Positions 58,309 to 64,000 of a stretch of DNA of 64,000 nt are shown piece by piece. The translations under genes and the position numbers were made by a program. The first letter of the stretch is position 1. Each line of letters begins with the position of its first letter. The stretch is from Pseudooceanicola sp050897975 (GTDB lineage: Bacteria > Pseudomonadota > Alphaproteobacteria > Rhodobacterales > Rhodobacteraceae), in NCBI RefSeq assembly GCF_050897975.1, contig NZ_JBPAXY010000003.1, positions 576,380 through 640,379 on the forward strand, given 5' to 3'. The notes beneath the pieces are model-generated. The model had not been told where the DNA came from, ran no database searches, and was given only the letters and a program-made list of their open reading frames with translations.

Positions 58309-58997
58309 CTATCGGTTGGGGGACGCGCGACGGGTTGCGGCCCGCCCGGTGAAATACGCCCGGATCTCGGCATCGGCCGAGCCACGCCGCCGCTTGCGGT
58401 CGATGAACTCATCGGGCTTGGGGAATGTCTTGGGGCTGTGGGTGGCGATCATCACCAGCTGGCCGAGGCTGTAGATCTCGCCCCGGCGCTGGCGCGCCGC
58501 CCGTTCCTGCCCGAGCAACACGCCGGACAGGATCAGGTCGATTTCGCGAAGGGTCAGGTGGCCGAAGCGGTCATAATCCTGGCCCGCCGCGACCCACTGG
58601 CGGATCAGCTCGCGCCAGTCGTTTTTTTCGCCCCGGCGGCGGCGGGCTTCCCCGCCTCGGCACCGTTTCCCTCTGCCGCCTTTTCCTCGGGGAAAGCCAG
58701 GCGCAGGGCATCGCCGATGGCGCGGCCCGTATCGTTCATGCCGCAGGCGTCCAGCACATTACCCGCCTGGCGCATCGTCATGCCTTCGTGATGCTCTTGC
58801 AGGCCCGCCCAGAGGATGGTGCGCAGCACGCGCATCGAAAGGCGCCCATTTTCGGCCTTGGCGAGAACCTCGGCGACCGAGGTGAAGTCCTTGCCGGTCT
58901 CCTCCTCATAGGCGCACATGGCATTGGTGGTGAAGGCAAGCTTCCAGCCCTCGCCGCCGCTTTTCGGCGCGAGGTCCACATGGGTCTTCAGGGTCAT
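58309..58997 (-). CDS. Tail assembly chaperone, extended form by -1 frameshift
   Basis: Extended product of the tail chaperone gene pair (lambda G/GT arrangement). The first frame (58605-58997, 130 residues) starts MTLKTHVDLAPKSGGEGWKL and would stop at 58605. Within GCGAAAAAAACG, codons 124-126 (seven A residues at 58622-58628), a -1 shift gives KKNDWRELIRQWVAAGQDYD, then FGHLTLREIDLILSG, and the frame runs to 58309, giving about 229 residues. The second frame has no ATG or good ribosome-binding site of its own, and spans exactly to the tape measure gene, which is how known GT-type genes behave. Confidence 0.75.
58605..58997 (-). CDS. Tail assembly chaperone, short form
   Basis: Unshifted product of 130 residues, probably the more abundant one. 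AFTTNAMCAYEEETGKDFTS and RTILWAGLQEHHEGMTMRQA resemble the gene transfer agent/phage tail assembly chaperone group. The C-terminus (EGNGAEAGKPAAAGAKKTTG) is disordered and contains the slippery site codons. It binds and protects the tape measure protein before tail-tube assembly, from family knowledge. Confidence 0.82.
   Translation of the reverse strand: MTLKTHVDLAPKSGGEGWKLAFTTNAMCAYEEETGKDFTSVAEVLAKAENGRLSMRVLRTILWAGLQEHHEGMTMRQAGNVLDACGMNDTGRAIGDALRLAFPEEKAAEGNGAEAGKPAAAGAKKTTGAS
58622..58628 (-). other. Slippery heptamer A7 for -1 frameshift
   Basis: Seven A residues on the minus strand in the context GCG-AAA-AAA-ACG. Slipping by -1 at AAA moves translation into the frame that continues to 58309. 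No other A/T run of this length occurs in the structural genes I read. Confidence 0.7.
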
Positions 58998-59023
58998 GTC
59001 AGGATCCTTTGGTCTGCCGCGCC

Positions 59024-59443
59024 TCAGGCCGCGGGGGTGAATTCGGTTTCGCCGGAGGTCTTGCCGGAGATGGTGAAGGTGGCGTCGCTGTCGAGCTGAT
59101 CGAGCCCGCCGGTTTCGACCACCGGGGTGATCATGTGGCAGTCCCAGGATCCGCCGCCCGCCAGGGTGATGCGGTAGTAGGTGCCGCCTGCTCGCGCTTC
59201 GTCGGCCTTGGCCGCCACGTAGCCCGCTTCGGTGTAGAGGCAGGAAATCGACAGATCCCCCGGCTCGGCGAAGCCTTCGCCGTACTCATGGATCTTCGCG
59301 GGGCTATCCAGCGTGGTGCGCTGGCGCGTGTTCTTGGTCAGCGTGGGCACCGTCACCCCCGTGACCATCGCAATGGGGGTGTAGGTCACCCCGTCTGCGG
59401 AGCGCTCAACCGAGCCGCCCCAGAGTTCATCTTCACCGGCCAT
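59024..59443 (-). CDS. Major tail tube protein
   Basis: Protein of 139 residues forming the tail tube. The N-terminal WGGSVERSADGVTYTPIAMV, the beta-rich middle (TLDSPAKIHEYGEGFAEPGD) and the ending SDATFTISGKTSGETEFTPA match the phage tail-tube fold. GGGGG-like loops are short. AAAGGACATGAG precedes the ATG at 59443. It lies between the head-tail connector genes and the tail chaperone, as in HK97-like phages. Confidence 0.85.
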   Translation of the reverse strand: MAGEDELWGGSVERSADGVTYTPIAMVTGVTVPTLTKNTRQRTTLDSPAKIHEYGEGFAEPGDLSISCLYTEAGYVAAKADEARAGGTYYRITLAGGGSWDCHMITPVVETGGLDQLDSDATFTISGKTSGETEFTPAA

Positions 59444-59468
59444 CTCATGTCCTTTCTGCCGTTTGGGT

Positions 59469-59915
59469 TCAGCGCGCCTGCCGCGCCGCTTTGCGTCGCG
59501 CTCTGGCGACGGCCTTTTCCACCTCGACGCTCATGTCGTCGCGGATCTGCTCGAAGATCTGTTGCTGGGTCTGATCCCAGGCCGGGCGGGCGTGGGGCTG
59601 GGCCGCGTGATGGGCGTTGCCGAACTCTTGCTGCTGGCCGCCCGGGTCATTGGTGCCCGCGTACATGAAGACATCGTCGCGCCCCTCACGCCGGGCCGAG
59701 GCGGCCTGGCGCCGGGTCAACCGCGTTCCGACGCCATAGCTTTCCGCCAGATCGCCACCAGCCCCGCGCGGCGCCAGCGCATTGGCCCGGTCCGCGAAAA
59801 GCTGCGCCGCCCGTTTCAGGACGCGGCGCACCAGCGACTTTCGCGTGGTGTGTTTCGGCAGCTCCAGCAGGGCCTTTTCCAGCTCGCGGCCGCCCTTGAA
59901 CTCCATCTTGATCAT
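59469..59915 (-). CDS. HK97 gp10-like head-tail/tail completion protein
   Basis: Protein of 148 residues. The N-terminal FKGGRELEKALLELPKHTTR and the C-terminal FGNAHHAAQPHARPAWDQTQ are the typical HK97 gp10 signature (helical start, then N-x-x-A-Q/P-x-x-P-A-x-x). Strongly basic tail. The ATG at 59915 overlaps the previous gene's stop by 4 bp (ATGA). It probably joins the head connector to the tail terminator. Confidence 0.85.
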   Translation of the reverse strand: MIKMEFKGGRELEKALLELPKHTTRKSLVRRVLKRAAQLFADRANALAPRGAGGDLAESYGVGTRLTRRQAASARREGRDDVFMYAGTNDPGGQQQEFGNAHHAAQPHARPAWDQTQQQIFEQIRDDMSVEVEKAVARARRKAARQAR

Positions 59916-60313
59916 CCGGCGCTCCAGCGGATGGTCAGGTCGATCGACACGCCGAAGAGCGGGCCGAGGTCGCCGAGGCTGCGCCCGTCCAGATCGCGCG
60001 CGCCGCGCAGGAAGGCGCCCCGGAACCGGACACCCGCGACCACGCCCCGAAAGCCCGAAAGCAAGCCCTGCACCTCTGCCCGCAGCGCCTCGGCATCGGC
60101 CGCCGTCACCGCCCAGGCGTCCACCTGCACGTTGCTGCGCTGCACCTCGGCCTCGCCCTCCAGCGTGTAGGTGGTCGGCGCGTTGATCAGCGTGAGCCCG
60201 AGACAGGGAAAGCCCCCCGCATGGGCGGGCGGGACCGACCAGTTCACCCGCGCGCCGACCCGGGCCTGAAGCGCGGGGTCCGACAGCAGCAGCGCCGTGA
60301 GCGCCGCCTTCAT
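59912..60313 (-). CDS. DUF3168 tail terminator-type protein
   Basis: Protein of 133 residues; the N-terminal ALTALLLSDPALQARVGARV and the RSNVQVDAWAVTAADAEALR block are typical of DUF3168, the gp17/tail terminator family that caps the tail. It overlaps both neighbours by 4 bp. Function from family knowledge. Confidence 0.83.
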   Translation of the reverse strand: MKAALTALLLSDPALQARVGARVNWSVPPAHAGGFPCLGLTLINAPTTYTLEGEAEVQRSNVQVDAWAVTAADAEALRAEVQGLLSGFRGVVAGVRFRGAFLRGARDLDGRSLGDLGPLFGVSIDLTIRWSAG

Positions 60314-60690
60314 GTCGCGCGCCCCGGGCTGGTCCGCGCCGAGGTGAAGGCGAAGACGCCCCGGCGCATCGCATGGGGACCACGGCCCACCAGATCCCAG
60401 GCCTCGCCCAGCACCTGAACACGGTCGGCCAGCGTGACAGAGCGCGCCAGCGGCGTATCCAGCACCAGCAGGCGCACCGCCGCCACCATGCCCTCGATCT
60501 GGAGGGCGACCTGTTCCTGCGCCCCCAGTTCTTCGACTGCGCTCCAGGACCGGCCCAGCTCGGCCCAGGCGTAGATCGGTTCATTCAGGGCATTGCGCCC
60601 GGTCTCGGCGCGCCGTTCGAAGACCGCGAGGCGGTCGCGCAGGATCACTTCGCGCCCGCGCGACAGCGGCGCGCCTTGCGTCTGGGCCAT
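60310..60690 (-). CDS. Head-tail adaptor (stopper-type) protein
   Basis: Protein of 126 residues. Motifs LRDRLAVFERRAETGRNALN, the alternating W-A-E-L-G-R-S-W-S-A-V-E and RVQVLGEAWDLVGRGPHAMR are typical of the SPP1 gp16/phage head-tail joining family, which closes the connector. Starts at ATG 60690 and ends overlapping the next gene by 4 bp. Confidence 0.83.
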   Translation of the reverse strand: MAQTQGAPLSRGREVILRDRLAVFERRAETGRNALNEPIYAWAELGRSWSAVEELGAQEQVALQIEGMVAAVRLLVLDTPLARSVTLADRVQVLGEAWDLVGRGPHAMRRGVFAFTSARTSPGRAT

Positions 60691-60691
60691 G

Positions 60692-61261
60692 TCAGATTGC
60701 CTCGCTCACATCGGGGCGCCGGTAGCGGGTCTGCTTCATGAGGGCGCGACAGCCAAAGCTGGCGCGGGTGTATTCGGTCTGATCAATGGCGATATTCGCC
60801 TCGCGCCAGTCCTTCACGATCATGATGATCGCCTGCTTCAGGCGGGCATCGGCCACGTCGGCCCCCACCACGGCCTCGACCTCGATCACCGCAGGGCCAC
60901 CCGCCGGGACCGCTCCCACGGGAAAGAGGATCTGCGGCTCGTCTTGCAACATGCGCAGGCCGAGATCCGGCAGGGCCAGGACGGTCTCGCCCCCGCCCTG
61001 GATCAGCTTCACGCCGGTGATCTCTGCCACCGGCGCACAGGGGAACCACCAGCGCAGAAGACCGGGCCGGGCCTCGAAAGACAGCCGGACCGAGCGTCGC
61101 CCCATCATCCGGTTGGTGCCCGCCTCGACCACCTGCTGCGCGGCGATCAGGTAGCTTTCGATCAGCGCGTCGGCCTCTGCGTCCAGTTCAATGAAGCCGG
61201 TCGCGCGGCGGTACTCTGCAACGCTGACCGCAAGGGCCGGTGCTTCCCCTGTCAGTTCCAT
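60692..61261 (-). CDS. Head-tail connector protein (gp6-type)
   Basis: Protein of 189 residues, helical N-terminal part (AEYRRATGFIELDAEADALI) and a C-terminal KQAIIMIVKDWREANIAIDQ, matching the HK97 gp6/YqbG connector family. It forms the ring below the portal. Positioned between a small head gene and the head-tail adaptor, as in other HK97-like phages. Confidence 0.82.
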   Translation of the reverse strand: MELTGEAPALAVSVAEYRRATGFIELDAEADALIESYLIAAQQVVEAGTNRMMGRRSVRLSFEARPGLLRWWFPCAPVAEITGVKLIQGGGETVLALPDLGLRMLQDEPQILFPVGAVPAGGPAVIEVEAVVGADVADARLKQAIIMIVKDWREANIAIDQTEYTRASFGCRALMKQTRYRRPDVSEAI

Positions 61262-61270
61262 GGCGCCGCC

Positions 61271-61615
61271 TTACTTCTTGCCGGGACGCGCGGCGCCCTG
61301 CGACGGCGGGCTGCCCGCTTCGGGCTTGGCCGTGCCAGCGGAGGCGCCTGCGGCCTCTTTCTCGGCCATGGCCGCCTCGCGGGCGTCAAGGTCCGCCGCG
61401 CGACGGATCAGCTCGGCTTCGCGCGCCTCGGCCTCGGCCAGGCGGCGGGCCAGGGCGGCGGCCTCATCATCGGGCGCGGGCTTGCCTGCGGGCGGCGTGT
61501 AGGGCTTGGCCACACCGCTTGCGATCAACTGCGCCGCGCGCTCGGGCAGGAAACCTGCGGTTTCACCGGGGTTGAACCGGCCGGAATGCTTCTTGAACGT
61601 CACCGGGGTCTTCAT
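61271..61615 (-). CDS. Small head-region protein, charged C-terminus
   Basis: Protein of 114 residues. N-terminal 45 residues (VTFKKHSGRFNPGETAGFLP, then AAQLIASGVA) match short phage proteins found next to capsid genes; the remaining half is alanine/glutamate/lysine-rich and coiled-coil-like. Function unknown. A very strong hairpin separates it from the capsid gene. Confidence 0.7.
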   Translation of the reverse strand: MKTPVTFKKHSGRFNPGETAGFLPERAAQLIASGVAKPYTPPAGKPAPDDEAAALARRLAEAEAREAELIRRAADLDAREAAMAEKEAAGASAGTAKPEAGSPPSQGAARPGKK

Positions 61616-61644
61616 GTCGGGTTCTCCAGATCGAAAGGGAAAGG

Positions 61645-61673
61645 CACCGCGCCGGGGGCGTCCCGGCGCGGTG
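61645..61673 (-). terminator. 12-bp perfect hairpin right after the capsid gene
   Basis: CACCGCGCCGGG/CCCGGCGCGGTG with a 5-nt loop, starting 8 bp after the capsid stop codon, followed on the minus strand by CCTTTCCC. It is stable enough to reduce transcription of the downstream genes relative to capsid. Confidence 0.6.
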
Positions 61674-61680
61674 GACCGGA

Positions 61681-63000
61681 TCAGGCCGCTTGCAGCGACC
61701 AGTCAGCGGCGTTGAAACCGGCGATGGCTTCATCGTGGGCCGGGGCGAAGTCATGCTCGGTGATGGCACGGAACAGGGTCATGTCGCGCTGGAAGGCCGA
61801 TTGGGTGTCGCCGTTCGTGTCCACGAAAGCCGCCTCGGTCGACTGGGCGATGCGCATCTCCTCCCCTTCGCCGATCATCAGCTCTGCGAAGTCGGCGAAA
61901 TAGATCTCGGTCTCGTTGCTGCCGACGCCCAGGTTGTCGGGCACCTGCGAGGTCATGTGGATCGGGAAGCCCTTCAGCGTCCCGGCGCGCTCGACCTCGG
62001 GGAAGAGCGGGTTGCCGTTCGCATCGCGCAGGCTGGCCACCCAGGATTTCGCGCTGGAGCGCATGATCCAGCCCGGCGTCGTCATCGAGACATTGGCGTC
62101 CTCGACCAGCGAGACGCAGCGGCGCAGGGCCGTATCGGCCGCCACCGCAGTTGCCGCCACCGGACCGGCATCCCAGTTCGCGCCGAGCGCCCAATAGCGC
62201 ATCCCCTTCGGCAGAACGCCCGAGCCGTCATTGCGCAGGAAGGCCAGGTCTTCGCGCTCGGCCATGGCCTTCAGCATGTCGTCGCGGATCATCTGGGCGC
62301 CGCCCACGGTGGCCCGCGTCAGCAGCGTGTTGGAGACCGGCACCAGGGCGCTCAGCTTCTTCAGGCTCCGGTCCACCTTGTCGAAGCTGGGTTCGCTTTC
62401 CTGGATCGGGTCGATCTCGCCGCCATAGCTGGCGGTCGCCCCGCCGGTCTGCTTGGCATGGCGCAGCTCACCCGCCGACATGGGCACGGTACGGGCCCCG
62501 GCCTTGCGCACCACCACGCGGGGCCGCAGCATCCCGATCATCTGGGCGGCCAGCGGGCGCGGCACCAGAACACCCCCGGCGGTTTCGGTGGTCGAGTTCA
62601 GCACGGCGCCGATGCCGGAATGGCCCTCGCGGTCCAGCATGGCCGAGGCACGGTCGCGGTCGCCGCGCGTCGCCGCCAGGGCCAGGGCAATGAAACCGAC
62701 CTCAAGCCCCTGGTGTTCGGGGTTCGCAGCCTGGGCCGGGGCGCTGGCCGCGGGGGGCGCCGAGGCGGCGGTGTCGCCGGTGGCGGCGGCGGCCTGGGCG
62801 GCTTCGACACCTTCGGCGCGCTTCACCTTGCGGTCAGTCGCCTGGAACTCGGCATCCGCCGCGTCGAAGTCTGCCTGGGCACTGGCCATGGCCGCGTCGT
62901 CCGGGGCCTCTGCCGCTTCCAGCTCTGCCAGCGTGTCGGCGGCGGCCTTCATCTTGTCGGCCGCGGCCTTCCGGGCGCGGCGCAGGTCGTCGAGGTTCAT
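61681..63000 (-). CDS. HK97-type major capsid protein
   Basis: Protein of 439 residues. Residues 1-110 form a helical, alanine-rich delta/scaffold-type domain (LDDLRRARKAAADKMKAAAD), then AANPEHQGLEVGFIALALAA and the HK97 fold: TTETAGGVLVPRPLAAQMIG, PVSNTLLTRATVGGAQMIRD, LRDANGNPLFPEVERAGTLK, EIYFADFAELMIGEGEEMRI. Cleavage by the neighbouring S49 protease after the delta domain is expected. I choose ATG 63000 (AAGGAG upstream) over 63027. Confidence 0.92.
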   Translation of the reverse strand: MNLDDLRRARKAAADKMKAAADTLAELEAAEAPDDAAMASAQADFDAADAEFQATDRKVKRAEGVEAAQAAAATGDTAASAPPAASAPAQAANPEHQGLEVGFIALALAATRGDRDRASAMLDREGHSGIGAVLNSTTETAGGVLVPRPLAAQMIGMLRPRVVVRKAGARTVPMSAGELRHAKQTGGATASYGGEIDPIQESEPSFDKVDRSLKKLSALVPVSNTLLTRATVGGAQMIRDDMLKAMAEREDLAFLRNDGSGVLPKGMRYWALGANWDAGPVAATAVAADTALRRCVSLVEDANVSMTTPGWIMRSSAKSWVASLRDANGNPLFPEVERAGTLKGFPIHMTSQVPDNLGVGSNETEIYFADFAELMIGEGEEMRIAQSTEAAFVDTNGDTQSAFQRDMTLFRAITEHDFAPAHDEAIAGFNAADWSLQAA

Positions 63001-63093
63001 CAGGGTTCTCCTTGGGAAATGCTGCACGCGCGCAGCGGTTCGGCCCCGATCGCGTTCTGCGGCGGGGTGTCTTGAGGTCGTCTGTCGGTCGGA

Positions 63094-63963
63094 TCAGATC
63101 CGGGCGGTGGCCAGGGCGGCAGCGGCGCGGGCCGAGGCGCCACGGTGCCCCGCGCTGCGCCCCTTGCGCGGCGGCGGGGCATAGGTGCCGAGGATCCGGC
63201 CATAGAAGGCGCGCCGGGTCTCGACCCGGTCGGCCAGCCCGCGCGAGATCGCCCCCGCCCCGTCGAAGATCGCCCCGCCATCGCGGGGATCGTCGGTCAC
63301 GCTGGCGCGGCTGCGCAGATCATCCGGCGTCATGCCCCGCCCGGCGGCAGCGGCCTCATGGAAGCGGGCCTCGGCCTCGGCCAGGCTGCGTTCCAGCTCG
63401 GCCTTGCCCTCTTCCGTCGCCGGATCGGGCCACTTCGCCCGGGCATGGGGCGAGGTGAACTCGAAAAGCTGCAACCCGGTCGCGGCCCCCGGCTGCACAT
63501 AGGCCCCGGTCATCAGCCCGGCGCCGATGCTGCCCAGCTCGCCCCCCGGCGCCACCGAGATCTCGCGCGCCTGACTGGCCAGCCAGTAGCCCGCACTCGC
63601 GGCCAGCGGATCGACCAGCGCATGAACCGGCTTCACCGCGTTCAACTCGGCGATGGCGGCGGCGGCCCCGGCACAGCCCCGCACCGCGCCGCCGGGCGTG
63701 TCCAGCTCCAGCACCACGGCCGAGACCGCCTCATCACTGGCCAGTTGTTCGCAGGTCTCGATCAGGCCGCGATAGGTGGCCCAGCCGAACCAGCGTTCCA
63801 GGATCGCGGAATTGGGCGTCAGCACGCCGCGCACGGGCACCACGGCCACGCTGCGTTCCACCGCGAAGCGCTCGGGGGCTGCGGCGACCGCCGCGCCGGG
63901 TGCGGTGGCCTCGGGCATGGGGTGTTCCAGCAGCCCCCGGGCCGCCGGTTCATGCAGCGCCAT
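63094..63963 (-). CDS. S49-family prohead protease
   Basis: Serine peptidase of 289 residues, SppA-like. The catalytic serine is Ser123 in VDPLAASAGYWLAS; Lys177 in ARAKWPD is a candidate for the general base, and GELGSIGAG (141-149) lies behind it. C-terminal region is basic and low complexity (RKGRSAGHRGASARAAAA), probably cut. It is predicted to mature the capsid. The frame remains open to the window edge, so the real start may lie upstream of ATG 63963. No portal gene is seen yet. Confidence 0.82.
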   Translation of the reverse strand: MALHEPAARGLLEHPMPEATAPGAAVAAAPERFAVERSVAVVPVRGVLTPNSAILERWFGWATYRGLIETCEQLASDEAVSAVVLELDTPGGAVRGCAGAAAAIAELNAVKPVHALVDPLAASAGYWLASQAREISVAPGGELGSIGAGLMTGAYVQPGAATGLQLFEFTSPHARAKWPDPATEEGKAELERSLAEAEARFHEAAAAGRGMTPDDLRSRASVTDDPRDGGAIFDGAGAISRGLADRVETRRAFYGRILGTYAPPPRKGRSAGHRGASARAAAALATARI

Positions 63964-64000
63964 GACAGAGCCGCCCAGCAGGGCGCGCAGGGTCGGTCGG

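Larger units (their letters stand above)
46042..64000 (-). mobile_element. Prophage (siphovirus type), right end outside window
   Basis: Contiguous phage block: S49 protease, HK97-type capsid, head-tail connectors, tail tube, frameshifted tail chaperone, tape measure of 1059 residues, distal tail/fibre genes, holin/endolysin/spanin-like lysis genes, and an accessory zone next to ctrA. Almost all genes run on the minus strand. The tape-measure/tail-tube set without sheath genes indicates a long, non-contractile tail. No integrase is visible on this side; integrase, repressor, terminase and portal are expected beyond 64,000. The order is not that of the Rhodobacter gene transfer agent, which has its own protease type and hub genes gp12-gp15. 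Confidence 0.93.

Noticed and set aside
51913..64000. Gene transfer agent cluster of Rhodobacter type
   Set aside because: Gene order, the S49 protease, endolysin-spanin lysis genes, and absence of the GTA hub genes fit a regular siphophage; it also interrupts ctrA.
1..64000. CRISPR arrays, rRNA genes, insertion sequences with transposase
   Set aside because: Looked for regularly spaced repeats, ribosomal RNA motifs and DDE/serine/tyrosine recombinase signatures; none seen.

Overview
The window reads as a chromosome segment of a high-GC alphaproteobacterium of the Rhodobacteraceae/Paracoccaceae type. Three things support this: a circularly permuted two-piece tmRNA gene, the gene order ctrA remnant-ligA-recG, and a run of alphaproteobacterial genes (trmFO, DUF4167 protein, gluQRS-type synthetase, MetA carrying the acetyl-CoA determinant). 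The species cannot be named from the sequence alone. Coding density is high, and long antisense reading frames caused by GC-rich codons are common and not real.

Positions 1-45,400 are ordinary chromosome. From left to right they hold: a truncated patatin lipase and 3-hydroxybutyrate dehydrogenase; two solute-binding proteins with no permease beside them (YejA-like and iron type); a XRE-cupin regulator divergent from an acyl-CoA ligase/DsbA-like pair; tmRNA; prfA-prmC; an agmatinase-amidohydrolase pair; mazG; nucleoside hydrolase; selO; transporters; two tandem FadL-type porins; metA; PPK2; the rplM-rpsI operon; trmFO; a GluQ-type synthetase; hisI; a NifU-like scaffold; a soluble chemoreceptor; and recG-ligA. 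Intergenic DNA contains a dispersed repeat (four copies seen), a probable small RNA left of the YejA-like gene, and a 40-residue membrane-protein gene next to recG with a GTTC-N7-GTTC LexA-type box upstream.

From about 46,040 to the right edge the window is a prophage lying inside ctrA. Upstream of ligA, where ctrA is expected, only the last ~66 codons of ctrA remain, and unrelated DNA of mixed composition follows. Most phage genes are on the minus strand. Read right to left they are: S49 prohead protease, HK97-type capsid, head-tail connector genes, tail tube, tail-assembly chaperone with a -1 frameshift, tape measure, distal tail and fibre proteins, lysis genes (a holin-like/SAR-endolysin fusion and spanin-like proteins), then an accessory zone. 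The accessory zone has a low-GC toxin-antitoxin-like operon with a third gene, and a duplicated, decayed copy of the outer-spanin module. Portal, terminase, integrase and the other half of ctrA should lie beyond 64,000.

The points most worth following are the split ctrA (possible replacement of the DNA-binding end of CtrA by phage sequence), the LexA-box micro-protein, the frameshifted chaperone, the holin-endolysin fusion, the three-gene accessory operon and the putative small RNA.
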